Source: Streptomyces noursei (lineage in GTDB: Bacteria > Actinomycetota > Actinomycetes > Streptomycetales > Streptomycetaceae). From it: a stretch of DNA of 46,404 nucleotides. A program made the translations under genes and the position numbers. A model generated the notes under the pieces. That model had not been told where the DNA came from and searched no databases. It worked only from the letters and a program-made list of their open reading frames with translations. The stretch is taken from positions 25,656 to 72,059 of the forward strand of contig NZ_LWBU01000191.1 of the NCBI RefSeq assembly GCF_001646665.1, written 5' to 3'. This document shows, piece after piece, positions 1 to 7,946 of this stretch; the stretch's first letter is position 1; each line of letters starts with the position of its first letter.

Positions 1-128
1 CCAGCGGCGTTGTCGTCGGTCACCATGGCTCCGCCATGTCTCCCTCCTCCGCCTTGCGATCGCACGCACCGGACACCGCGACCCCCGCCCTCCGGGCGGA
101 CGCCGATACTTTGCGGACACTCCCTAGG
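1..128. repeat. Left arm of long inverted repeat, inner part of a MITE-like element
   Basis: These bases are the reverse complement of 46218-46345 with only two mismatches (positions 39 and 80). The outer end reads GATACTTTGCGGACACTCC followed by CCTAGG at 123-128. The same end sequence appears inverted at 46223-46241, and its first bases appear again at the last bases of the window. I infer a small non-coding mobile element with terminal inverted repeats, cut by the window edge. The CTAG at its border would fit an IS5-type target duplication, from general knowledge of that family. Confidence 0.8.
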
Positions 129-501
129 CGGCCAGGTCGGCGGCGAGCACCACCAGTGGCGGAGCCGCCTGCCCCAGGGACCCGCGCCACAGCCGGGGGT
201 CGGAGACGAGGAGCATGATCCCGCCGCCGATCATGAAGGCGCAGACGTAGACGGTCAGCGAGCGGCCGGTCGTCACGTGCCCCAGGCGCAGGGCGACGAA
301 GCCGGCGATCAGCCCGAGCGCCAGGAACAGGTTGTAGAACCCGACGTTGAACCGCCACAGCCGTACCTCCGGCGCGTCCGCGGTGCTGCCGGTCAGGAAG
401 ACGCGCACCCACGGCCGGCCGTAGAGGAAGCTCTCCAGCGGCCAGACGAAGACGTGCACCGCTGCGGCGATCAGGGCGAAGACCTGGCTGACGGCGTTCA
501 T
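124..501 (-). CDS. DUF1304 family small membrane protein
   Basis: A 125-residue protein with about four hydrophobic helices, matching in length and layout the DUF1304 family of small integral membrane proteins of unknown function. It starts with MNAVSQVFALIAAAVHVFVW and has an FNVGFYNLFLALGL helix near residues 55-68 like the N-G-x-Y-N-x-F segment of that family. The ATG at 501 puts the first helix at the N-terminus, as is usual for the family. A GTG at 546 with a GAAGGGG box in front is an alternative that would add 15 residues. The stop codon TAG lies inside the CTAG that borders the repeat at the window edge, so the insertion point is exactly at the end of the gene. The gene is divergent from the NTF2-like gene at 696. 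Confidence 0.75.
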   Translation of the reverse strand: MNAVSQVFALIAAAVHVFVWPLESFLYGRPWVRVFLTGSTADAPEVRLWRFNVGFYNLFLALGLIAGFVALRLGHVTTGRSLTVYVCAFMIGGGIMLLVSDPRLWRGSLGQAAPPLVVLAADLAA

Positions 502-695
502 GCGGCCGATGGTCGCCCACGCAGCCGTCGACGCGAGCCCGGACACGGCCCCTTCACCCGTTCGGGACGGAGCGGCCCCGGCCGCCGCAGCGGCGCGCCG
601 ACGCGCCACGGGTGGCGCAAGGTGTGCGGTGGGCGGGGCAGGGGGGTGTACGGCTGGGGGGCCGCAGTTCCCGTACCCGTACCGGAGGAGACACC

Positions 696-1025
696 GTGAC
701 CATCCCCGTCGACCAGCTCGCCGACCCCGCCGTGCGCGCCTTCGTCGCCGCCGTCAACGCGGGCGACCGGGCGGCGTTCGCCGCCGCGCTCACGCCCGGC
801 GCCACCATGGCCGACGACGGTTCCGACCGGGACCTGGAGCAGTGGGCCGAGAAGGAGATCTTCTCCTCGGGCGGCCACATGGACGTGGAGTCGGAGCAGG
901 CGGACGGCCGCGCCCTCGTCGTGCGCTACCGCAACGACACCTGGGGCGAGATGCGGACGGCGTGGCGGTTCGTGGTGGGCGACGACGGGAAGGTGAGCCG
1001 CTTCGAGACGGGGCAGGCCGCCTAG
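696..1025 (+). CDS. NTF2/SnoaL-like small protein
   Basis: A 109-residue protein with a fold pattern typical of the NTF2-like superfamily: an N-terminal helix (VRAFVAAVNAGDRAAFAAAL, residues 13-32), then W-rich strands including RNDTWGEMRTAWRFVV near the C-terminus. Such proteins bind small ligands or act as isomerases, hydratases or immunity-like proteins, and the sequence does not say which. The GTG start is chosen because GGAGGAG lies at 684-690, about 5 bases upstream. The gene stands alone, 95 bases before the FAD monooxygenase on the same strand. No catalytic residue can be assigned by eye. Confidence 0.7.
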   Translation: MTIPVDQLADPAVRAFVAAVNAGDRAAFAAALTPGATMADDGSDRDLEQWAEKEIFSSGGHMDVESEQADGRALVVRYRNDTWGEMRTAWRFVVGDDGKVSRFETGQAA

Positions 1026-1120
1026 GCGAGGCCGCCCCCGGTGGCTCGCGTCCGCGAGGCGGGCGAGCATGGGAGGTGGTCCGCACCTGAGGGGGGCGTC
1101 CGTCCACCGGGAGGCTCCCC

Positions 1121-2773
1121 GTGCAGTTCAGTGACGCACCGGACGTGCTGGTCGTGGGAGCCGGGCCCGTCGGGCTCACCGCCGCCGCCGAGCTGAGGCG
1201 CCGGGGCGTCGGCTGCCGGCTCGTGGACCGGCTCCCGGCGAGGCTGCCGTACGCCAAGGCTGTGGGCATCCAGCCCCGCACCCTGGAGGTCTGGGACCGC
1301 ATGGGCCTGGTGCGGGACGCGCTGGAGGCGGCCGTCCCCATGCGCGGGCAGCTGGTGTACGTCGACGGCGCCGAGGAGGCGCGCATCCGGCTGACCCTGC
1401 CGAAGGAGGTCCCGTACGGGTTCGCCGCCCTGCCGCAGTACGAGACCGAGCGCGTGCTGGAGGAGTTCCTGGCGCGCTTCGGCACCCGCATCGAGCGCGG
1501 TACCGAACTGCGGTCCCTCACCCAGGACGCCGGCGGGGTGACCGCCCGGCTGGTGACCGCGTCCGGCGCCGAGGAGGAGGTGCGCACCCGGTACCTGGTG
1601 GGGTGCGACGGCGCGCACAGCACGGTCCGCAAGGCACTGGGGCTCGCCTTCCAGGGCGGCGCCTTCCCCGAGGAGTACATGCTCGCCGACGTGGAGGTCG
1701 ACTGGGACCTGCCGCCGGGCTACGGCGTGCGGTCCCTGCACCGGGGGGCCGACGGGGCCGTGGACGACCTGCTGGTCTGCATCCCGCTGCCCGGCACGGG
1801 CCGGTACCGGATGTCGATGCTCGTGCCCCCGGAGCTGTCGGCCGCCCCCGGCGCGGCGGGCGGCGGGGCCGTGGCGCACGGCCTGGAGGGCGGCAGGGCG
1901 CCGACGACGGCGCACGTCCAGGCCGTGGTGGACCGGCTCGCGCCGCGGGCGGCCACGGTGTCCGCCATGCGCTGGTCCTCGGTGTTCCGGATCAGTCACC
2001 GGCTGGTCGACCGGTACGGCGAGGGGCGGGTGTTCGTGGCGGGCGACGCGGCGCACATCCACCCGCCGACCGGTGCGCAGGGCATGAACACCGGCATCCA
2101 GGACGCGTACAACCTGGCGTGGAAGCTGGCCCTCGCGGTCCGTGGCGGTGCCGCCGCGCGGCTGCTCGCCAGTTACGACGCCGAGCGCCGGCCGGTGGGG
2201 GAGGAGGTGGTCGGGCGTACCGTCCGGCACGCCCGCCAGAGCGTCCCGGCCGACCCGGAGGACCCCGCGACCCTGCTGCTGCGCGAGGCGCAACTGCTGG
2301 TCGGCTACCGGGACAGCCCGATCGTGACGGCCCCCGGCCCCGGGCCCCGCGCGGGCGACGGCTCCGTCCCCCGGCCGGGGGACCGGGCTCCGGACTGCGG
2401 CGGCCTGCTCCGGGAGATCGCCGCCTACCCGCTGCGGCTGTACGACCTCCTGCGCGGCCGGGACCACGTGCTGGTGCTGTACGCGGACGGGGAGGTGGAC
2501 GAGCGGTGCGACGCCCTCGCGACGGTGGCGCGGGAGGCGTCGGGGGGCCGGATGGACGCCTTCATGGTGCTCGCCGACGGCACGCCGGCCGGCGCGGGGC
2601 GGCTGCCGGTGTACCGCGACGGCCGGGGCGAGTTCGGGCGGCTCTACGGGACGGCCGGCACGGGCACCACGACGGCGTTCGTCGTCCGCCCCGACGGCCA
2701 TGTGGGCGCCCGGCTCTCCCCGCCCGCGCCGGAGGCCCTGGCCGGTCACCTGTCGGCCGTCTTCGGCCCGTGA
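1121..2773 (+). CDS. FAD-dependent aromatic monooxygenase (PheA/TfdB or rifampicin monooxygenase type)
   Basis: A 550-residue class A flavoprotein monooxygenase that would use NAD(P)H and O2 to hydroxylate an aromatic or polyketide substrate. It has the dinucleotide-binding GAGPVG at residues 13-18, the DG motif in CDGAHSTVRK near 160-170 and the GD motif GDAAHIHPPTGAQGMNTG near 307-324, in the normal order. The last 130 residues resemble the thioredoxin-like C-terminal domain of phenol hydroxylase-type enzymes. Length is normal for the family. The GTG start is supported by GGGAGG about 6 bases upstream. Substrate is unknown: no biosynthetic cluster is nearby, so a detoxification or scavenging role is as likely as a tailoring role. 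A G/C-rich gap separates it from the convergent SDR. Confidence 0.88.
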   Translation: MQFSDAPDVLVVGAGPVGLTAAAELRRRGVGCRLVDRLPARLPYAKAVGIQPRTLEVWDRMGLVRDALEAAVPMRGQLVYVDGAEEARIRLTLPKEVPYGFAALPQYETERVLEEFLARFGTRIERGTELRSLTQDAGGVTARLVTASGAEEEVRTRYLVGCDGAHSTVRKALGLAFQGGAFPEEYMLADVEVDWDLPPGYGVRSLHRGADGAVDDLLVCIPLPGTGRYRMSMLVPPELSAAPGAAGGGAVAHGLEGGRAPTTAHVQAVVDRLAPRAATVSAMRWSSVFRISHRLVDRYGEGRVFVAGDAAHIHPPTGAQGMNTGIQDAYNLAWKLALAVRGGAAARLLASYDAERRPVGEEVVGRTVRHARQSVPADPEDPATLLLREAQLLVGYRDSPIVTAPGPGPRAGDGSVPRPGDRAPDCGGLLREIAAYPLRLYDLLRGRDHVLVLYADGEVDERCDALATVAREASGGRMDAFMVLADGTPAGAGRLPVYRDGRGEFGRLYGTAGTGTTTAFVVRPDGHVGARLSPPAPEALAGHLSAVFGP

Positions 2774-2949
2774 GGTCCCGAGCTCCCGAGCTCCCGAGGC
2801 GCCGGGGCCTCCGACAACCGGGAGGATCTGAGTCCGCGGGGCCGGGCCCCCGGGCCGTCGAGGCCCCTGACTTCCCGGGCCCATCGACGCCCCGGGCCCC
2901 GAGGCCCTGACGTCCCGGGCCCCGGAGTGGCGCCCCCGCGCCTTTCGGG
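2774..2949. repeat. Degenerate G/C-run repeats in a convergent gap
   Basis: Direct CCCGAGCT copies at the start are followed by irregular self-complementary runs based on CCCGGGCCC and GAGGCCCCTGA. They lie between the converging FAD monooxygenase and SDR genes and may terminate both. No gene is seen. Confidence 0.5.
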
Positions 2950-3702
2950 TCAGCCGCGGCCGATGTACGGCATCGCCGTGGCCATGACCGTCGCGAACTG
3001 GACGTTCGCCTCCAGCGGCAGCGCCGCCATGTGCGCGACCGTGCGGGCCACGTCCGCCGCGTCCATCACCGGCTCGACGGCGAGGTCGCCGTTCGCCTGG
3101 AGGATGCCGGTCTCCATGCGGCGCGTCATGTCCGTCGCCGCGTTGCCGACGTCGATCTGGCCGCAGGCGATGCGGTAGGGGCGGCCGTCCAGGGAGAGCG
3201 ACTTGGTCAGGCCCGTCATGGCGTGCTTGGTCGCCGTGTACGCGACCGAGTGCGGCCTCGGCACGTGCGCCGAGACGGAGCCGTTGTTGATGATCCGGCC
3301 GCCCTGCGGCGACTGCTCCTTCATCTGCCGGTAGGCCGCCTGCGCGCACAGGAACGCGCCGGTCAGGTTCACGTCCACGACCGCGCGCCACGTCTCGTGG
3401 TCCAGGTCCTCGACCGGCGTACCCCCGCCCGCGAACGTGCCCGCGTTGTTGAACAGCAGGTCGACGCGGCCGAACCGGTCCCGGGCGGCCGCGAACAGGG
3501 CCGTCACCGCGTCCGGCGACGTCACGTCGGTGGGGACGCAGAGGGCGTCCGTGCCGGCCAGGGCGGCCGTCTCCCGCAGGGGCTCGGCGCGCCGGCCCGC
3601 GAGGGCGAGGGACCAGCCGTCCTCCGCCAGCGCGAGCGCCACGCTCCGGCCGATGCCCGAACCGGCCCCCGTCACCACCGCGATCCTCGGTACAGCGCTC
3701 AT
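2950..3702 (-). CDS. Short-chain dehydrogenase/reductase
   Basis: A 250-residue classical SDR. The cofactor motif TGAGSGIG is at residues 11-18, NNAG at 85-88, and the catalytic YTATK gives Tyr155 and Lys159 with the partner Ser near 142-144. An Arg pair in AGRRAE (residues 35-40) after the second strand suggests NADP(H) preference. All residues for an active oxidoreductase are present; substrate cannot be told. The ATG at 3702 is the first start that leaves a typical SDR N-terminus. It is divergent from the PhoD-like phosphatase, 121 bases away, and convergent with the FAD monooxygenase. Confidence 0.88.
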   Translation of the reverse strand: MSAVPRIAVVTGAGSGIGRSVALALAEDGWSLALAGRRAEPLRETAALAGTDALCVPTDVTSPDAVTALFAAARDRFGRVDLLFNNAGTFAGGGTPVEDLDHETWRAVVDVNLTGAFLCAQAAYRQMKEQSPQGGRIINNGSVSAHVPRPHSVAYTATKHAMTGLTKSLSLDGRPYRIACGQIDVGNAATDMTRRMETGILQANGDLAVEPVMDAADVARTVAHMAALPLEANVQFATVMATAMPYIGRG

Positions 3703-3823
3703 GGGGCCGCAGGGTACGGGAGAGTCCGGCACGCGGAACTCATGCGGCCGACATGTGGATGTTGTGTACCCGACAACCGACGCCGCTGGGATGCTCCCGA
3801 CACACATCACCAGGGGAGGGTCC

Positions 3824-5473
3824 ATGACGCCCGCACACCGCGCCGGCAGCCCGCGGGAAGCCGATCACTCGCCCGAACTCCGGGCGGCCGCCCGTCACTT
3901 CGGCCGCCGCGGCTTCCTCACCGTCACCGGCGCCGCGGCCGCGCTCGCCTTCTCGGCCGGCCTGCCGGGCACCGCCCACGCCGCCGAGGCCGACCCCCGC
4001 CGGATCACCGAGGACCCGTTCACCCTCGGCGTGGCCTCGGGCGACCCGCTCCCCGGCTCCGTCCTGCTCTGGACCCGCCTCGCGCCCCGCCCGTACGAAC
4101 CCGGCAGCGGCATGCCCCGCGCCCGCGTCCAGGTCCGCTGGGAGCTCGCCCACGACGCCCGGTTCACCCGGATCGTCAGACGCGGGCAGGCCACCGCCCA
4201 CCCGGAGCTCGACCACAGCGTGCACGCCGAGGTGACCGGCCTCGACGCGGACCGCGTCTACCACTACCGCTTCCGCGCCGGCACCTGGATCAGCCCCGCC
4301 GGCCGCACCCGCACCGCGCCCCGCCCCGGTGCCCGCCCCGGCGAGCTGAGACTGGCCGCCGTCTCCTGCCAGGCCTACCACGACGGGTACTTCACCGCCT
4401 ACCGGCATCTCGCCGACGAGGACCTCGACGCCGTCTTCCACCTCGGCGACTACCTCTACGAGTACGCCGTCAACGCCACCGGCGGCGCCCGCGCCTACAC
4501 CGACCGCAGGCTCCCCGCCCACTTCAACCGCGAGACCGTCACGCTGGAGGACTACCGGCTGCGCTACGGCCTGTACAAGTCCGACCCGGACCTGATGGCC
4601 GCGCACGCCGCCCACCCCTTCGTCGTCACCTGGGACGACCACGAGACCGAGAACAACTACGCGGGCGGCACCCCGGAGAACGACGTACCGCCCGAGGAGT
4701 TCCTGCTGCGCCGCGCCGCCGCGTACCGCGCCTACTGGGAGAACCAGCCGCTGCGCGCCCCGCAGCGCCCGACCGGCCCGGACATGCGGCTGTACCGGCG
4801 GCTGAGGTTCGGCCGGCTCGCCCGGTTCGACATCCTCGACACCCGCCAGTACCGCTCCGACCAGGCATACGGGGACGGCTGGCAGACCCCCGGCCCCGCC
4901 TCCGAGGACCCCTCCCGCACGATGCTCGGCACCACGCAGGAACGCTGGCTGCTGGACGGCTGGAGAGCCGCGGACACCACCTGGAACGTCGTCCCGCAGC
5001 AGGTCACCTTCGCCCGGCGGCGCAACGTGCCGACCCCCGCGTACAAGCTCTCCATGGACGCCTGGGACGGCTACCCCGCCGCCCGCGCCCGGCTCCTGGA
5101 CGGCGCGGCGGCCGCCGGGATCGAGAACCTCGTCGTCCTGACCGGGGACGTCCACGTCGGGTACGCCTTCGACCTCAAGGCCGACTTCGACGACCCGGCG
5201 TCGAGGACCGTCGGCACCGAGATCGTCGCGACGTCCGTCGCCAGCGGCAAGGACGGCGCCGACCGGCCCGCCAACTGGGCCGACATCACCGCCGCCAACC
5301 CCCACCTGAAGTTCTACAACGGCCGCCGCGGCTACGTGACGGTCACCCTGACCGGCGAGCGGGCCCGCGCCGACTTCCGGACGGTGGCCGCCGTGACGAC
5401 ACCCGGCGCGCCGGTCACCACGGCCGCCTCGTTCGTGACCGAGGCCGGCGACCCGGGCCTCAAGCCGGTGTGA
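3824..5473 (+). CDS. phoD: Secreted alkaline phosphatase/phosphodiesterase, PhoD family
   Basis: A 549-residue Tat-exported metallophosphatase that releases phosphate from phosphodiesters outside the cell. Residues 22-53 form a twin-arginine signal (GRRGFLTVTGAAAALAF, arginines 28-29) ending at AHA. An Ig-like N-terminal PhoD domain follows (FTLGVASGDPLPGSVLLWTR), then the metal-binding catalytic domain with HLGDYLYEY near 205, WDDHETENNY near 269, DTRQYRSD and LTGDVHVGYAFDL near 440. The ATG at 3824 is preceded by GGGGAGGG and puts the arginine pair in place. I looked for repeated GTTCACC-like PHO boxes in 3703-3823 and saw none, so PhoP control is not supported by the sequence. The last 14 bases overlap the convergent Gfo/Idh gene. 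Confidence 0.92.
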   Translation: MTPAHRAGSPREADHSPELRAAARHFGRRGFLTVTGAAAALAFSAGLPGTAHAAEADPRRITEDPFTLGVASGDPLPGSVLLWTRLAPRPYEPGSGMPRARVQVRWELAHDARFTRIVRRGQATAHPELDHSVHAEVTGLDADRVYHYRFRAGTWISPAGRTRTAPRPGARPGELRLAAVSCQAYHDGYFTAYRHLADEDLDAVFHLGDYLYEYAVNATGGARAYTDRRLPAHFNRETVTLEDYRLRYGLYKSDPDLMAAHAAHPFVVTWDDHETENNYAGGTPENDVPPEEFLLRRAAAYRAYWENQPLRAPQRPTGPDMRLYRRLRFGRLARFDILDTRQYRSDQAYGDGWQTPGPASEDPSRTMLGTTQERWLLDGWRAADTTWNVVPQQVTFARRRNVPTPAYKLSMDAWDGYPAARARLLDGAAAAGIENLVVLTGDVHVGYAFDLKADFDDPASRTVGTEIVATSVASGKDGADRPANWADITAANPHLKFYNGRRGYVTVTLTGERARADFRTVAAVTTPGAPVTTAASFVTEAGDPGLKPV

Positions 5474-6545
5474 CCCGCGCGCCGGCCGGGCGGCGGACGC
5501 CGGTGCCGTCCGGCGCGGTGCCACCCGCAGGGCGGTGGCCGCCGGCCCGGTCGGGTGCGGCGTCGTCGGCCGGGTAGCGGACGCCGATGCGGTCCCGTAC
5601 CGCGTCGAGCGTCCGCATCACCGCCAGCGTGCCGTCCAGCGGCACCAGCGGCGACTCCGTCTCACCCGCCCGCAGGCAGCGCATCACCTCCGCCGCCTCG
5701 TGCTGGAGGCTGTCGCGCCGCCCGGCCACCGTGAACTCCTCCGGCTCGCGCCCCTCGCGGTGCAGCACGAACCCCTCCGGGTGGAAGAAGCCGCGCGAGA
5801 ACTCGATCCGCCCCTTCGTCCCGGACACCGACGCGGTCAGCGGCGTGTCCGCCACGATCGAGCAGGACAGCGCCGCCGTCGCACCCGAGTCCCAGCCGAG
5901 CAGCATCCCCGTGTTCAGGTCCACGCCCTCCGGCGACAGCAGCGCGTCCGCCTGTACGCGGTCCGGCTCGCCCAGCAGCAGCTGCGCGAACGCCACCGGG
6001 TAGACCCCCAGGTCGAGCAGCGCGCCGCCGCCCACCGCCGGGTCCCGCAACCGGTGCCCCGGGTCGGCCGGCCCCACCAGTCCGAAGTCCGCGTGGACCG
6101 CGCGGATCTCCCCGACCGCGCCGTCCCGCACCAGCTCCACCAGCCGCCGGACGACGGGCCCGCAGTACATCCACATGGCCTCCATCAGGAACAGCCCGCG
6201 CCCCCGGGCGAGCGCCACCAGCTCCTGCGCCTCGCGCACGTTCAGCGTGAACGGCTTCTCGCACAGCACCGCCCGGCCCGCCTCCAGGCACAGCCCGGCC
6301 GCCTCCCGGTGCGCCGAGTGCGGCGTCGCCACGTACACGACGTCCACGCCGTCGTCGGCGGCCAGCTCCGCCCAGCTCCCGTACGCCCTCGGTATCCCGA
6401 ACCGCTCGGCGAACGCCTGTGCCGGCGCGGCGCTGCGGGACGCGACGGCCACCACCTCGGCGTCCGGCATCCCCAGCAGATCGGTCGTGAAGGCAGCCGC
6501 CATCCCGCCGGTCGCCAGCACGCCCCACCGCACGGTCCCGCCCAT
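5460..6545 (-). CDS. Gfo/Idh/MocA family oxidoreductase
   Basis: A 361-residue NAD(P)-dependent dehydrogenase of the glucose-fructose oxidoreductase/inositol dehydrogenase family. The N-terminal Rossmann segment is GVLATGGMAAAFTTDLL (residues 8-24); the usual GxGxxG is degenerate. The family-typical VLCEKPFTLN with catalytic Lys97 is intact, and VDVVYVATPHSAHREAA precedes it. The C-terminal alpha/beta domain includes GGGALLDLGVYPVAFAQLLL. About 30 residues rich in Pro, Ala and Gly at the C-terminus look poorly conserved. Substrate is likely a sugar, polyol or trans-dihydrodiol, which cannot be decided here. It is divergent from the Bcr/CflA exporter, 78 bases away, across a possible operator. 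Confidence 0.88.
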   Translation of the reverse strand: MGGTVRWGVLATGGMAAAFTTDLLGMPDAEVVAVASRSAAPAQAFAERFGIPRAYGSWAELAADDGVDVVYVATPHSAHREAAGLCLEAGRAVLCEKPFTLNVREAQELVALARGRGLFLMEAMWMYCGPVVRRLVELVRDGAVGEIRAVHADFGLVGPADPGHRLRDPAVGGGALLDLGVYPVAFAQLLLGEPDRVQADALLSPEGVDLNTGMLLGWDSGATAALSCSIVADTPLTASVSGTKGRIEFSRGFFHPEGFVLHREGREPEEFTVAGRRDSLQHEAAEVMRCLRAGETESPLVPLDGTLAVMRTLDAVRDRIGVRYPADDAAPDRAGGHRPAGGTAPDGTGVRRPAGARVTPA

Positions 6546-6558
6546 ACCCAGCCCCCAA

Positions 6559-6580
6559 TTGAGGTTTCAACCACTGTTGA
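6559..6580. promoter_or_regulatory. Possible operator between Gfo/Idh and Bcr/CflA genes
   Basis: Three alternating half sites fall in 22 bases: TTGA at 6559, TCAA at 6567 and TTGA at 6577, giving the dyads TTGA-GGTT-TCAA and TCAAC-CACT-GTTGA. The position in a 78-base divergent promoter and the low GC for this genome suggest a MarR- or MerR-like repressor site. No regulator gene is adjacent, so the binding protein is unknown. Confidence 0.4.
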
Positions 6581-6623
6581 CGAGCTGAGAGCATAGGCGC
6601 GGCCCCCACCACCAGGAGACGAG

Positions 6624-7946
6624 ATGCCGGAAAGCGGCCCGAGCACACCAGGACACATACCGACCGAGCCCCCGAGGACCGCGCCCCCCGCTCCCGCCCC
6701 CGCCGCGCGGCGGGCCGGACTGCTGGTCACGCTGGTGCTCGGCGGACTCACCGCCCTCCCGCCGCTGTCCATGGACATGTACCTCCCGGCCCTGCCGGAG
6801 GTCACCCGGGCGCTCCACGCGCCCGCCGCCACCGTCCAGCTGACCCTGACCGCCTGCCTCGCCGGCATGGCACTCGGCCAGCTGGTGGTCGGTCCGATGA
6901 GCGACAGGTTCGGCCGCCGCCGCCCCCTGCTCGTCGGCATGCTCGTGTACGTCGCCGCCACCGCCGTCTGCGCCCTGGCGCCCGGCCCGGAGCTGCTCAT
7001 CGCCTTCCGGCTGCTCCAGGGACTCGCCGGCGCCGCCGGCATCGTCATCGCCCGGGCGGTGGTGCGCGACCTGTACGACGGCGTCGAGATGGCCCGGTTC
7101 TTCTCCACCCTCATGCTGATCTCCGGGGCCGCCCCGATCATCGCCCCGCTCATCGGCGGCCAGATCCTCCGGGTCACCGACTGGCGCGGCGTCTTCCACG
7201 CCCTGACGGTGGTCGGCGTCCTGCTCACCCTCGTCGTCTGGAAGTGGCTCGGCGAGACACTGCCGCCGGCCCGGCGCCACGGCGGCGGGGTCGGCGAGGC
7301 GCTGCGCACCATGCGCGGACTCCTCGCCGACCGGGTGTTCTCCGGCTACATGCTCGCGGGCGGGCTCGCCTTCGCCGCCCTCTTCGCGTACATCTCGGCC
7401 AGCCCGTTCGTGGTCCAGGAGATCTACGGCGCCTCGCCGCAGACCTTCAGCCTGCTGTTCGGCGTCAACTCGGTCGGGCTCGTCGCGGTCGGCCAGATCA
7501 ACGGCAAGCTGCTGGTGGGGCGCGTCAGCCTGGACAAGGTCCTCGGCTTCGGCCTCGCGGTGATCACCCTGGCGGCCGGTGCGCTGCTGCTGATGACGAG
7601 CGGGGCCCTCGGCGAGGTGGGGCTCCTGCCGGTGGCCGCCGGGCTGTTCGTGCTGATGTCGGCGATGGGGCTGGCGATGCCCAACACCAACGCCCAGGCC
7701 CTGATGCGCACCCCGCACGCGGCCGGTTCCGCCTCCGCGCTGCTGGGCACGTCCTCGTTCCTGGTCGGCGCGGTGGCCTCGCCGCTCGTCGGCATCGCGG
7801 GCGAGGCGACGGCGGTCCCCATGGCCGTGGTGCAGCTGGTGTGCGCGCTGGGAGCCGTCGCCTGCTTCCTGGGCCTGTGCCGGCCGTGGCAGCCGCGGGA
7901 GCAGGGGGAGCAGCGGGAGCAGGGCGGTCAGCCGCGTCGCGGGTGA
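6624..7946 (+). CDS. Bcr/CflA-type multidrug efflux MFS transporter
   Basis: A 440-residue 12-helix drug:H+ antiporter. After a Pro-rich cytoplasmic N-terminus of about 30 residues, the family hallmark PPLSMDMYLPALP sits in helix 1 (about residues 46-58). Motif A, GPMSDRFGRRRPLLVG, follows helix 2 and LLQGLAGAAGIVIARAVVRDL is the helix 4-5 region of Bcr/CflA proteins. It would export small drugs across the cytoplasmic membrane. The ATG at 6624 is preceded by AGGAGACGAG. The 3' end overlaps the convergent lipoprotein gene by 19 bases. The C-terminal tail is rich in Glu, Gln and Gly. Confidence 0.9.
   Translation: MPESGPSTPGHIPTEPPRTAPPAPAPAARRAGLLVTLVLGGLTALPPLSMDMYLPALPEVTRALHAPAATVQLTLTACLAGMALGQLVVGPMSDRFGRRRPLLVGMLVYVAATAVCALAPGPELLIAFRLLQGLAGAAGIVIARAVVRDLYDGVEMARFFSTLMLISGAAPIIAPLIGGQILRVTDWRGVFHALTVVGVLLTLVVWKWLGETLPPARRHGGGVGEALRTMRGLLADRVFSGYMLAGGLAFAALFAYISASPFVVQEIYGASPQTFSLLFGVNSVGLVAVGQINGKLLVGRVSLDKVLGFGLAVITLAAGALLLMTSGALGEVGLLPVAAGLFVLMSAMGLAMPNTNAQALMRTPHAAGSASALLGTSSFLVGAVASPLVGIAGEATAVPMAVVQLVCALGAVACFLGLCRPWQPREQGEQREQGGQPRRG

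Noticed and set aside
3703..3823. PHO box upstream of the PhoD-type phosphatase
   Set aside because: No repeated GTTCACC-like 11-mers could be found; PhoP control is not supported.
3031..5577. Very long open frame of over 800 codons across the SDR and PhoD genes on the plus strand
   Set aside because: It is a GC-rich shadow frame, rich in Arg, Pro and Gly with no domain, overlapping two genes with complete catalytic motifs.
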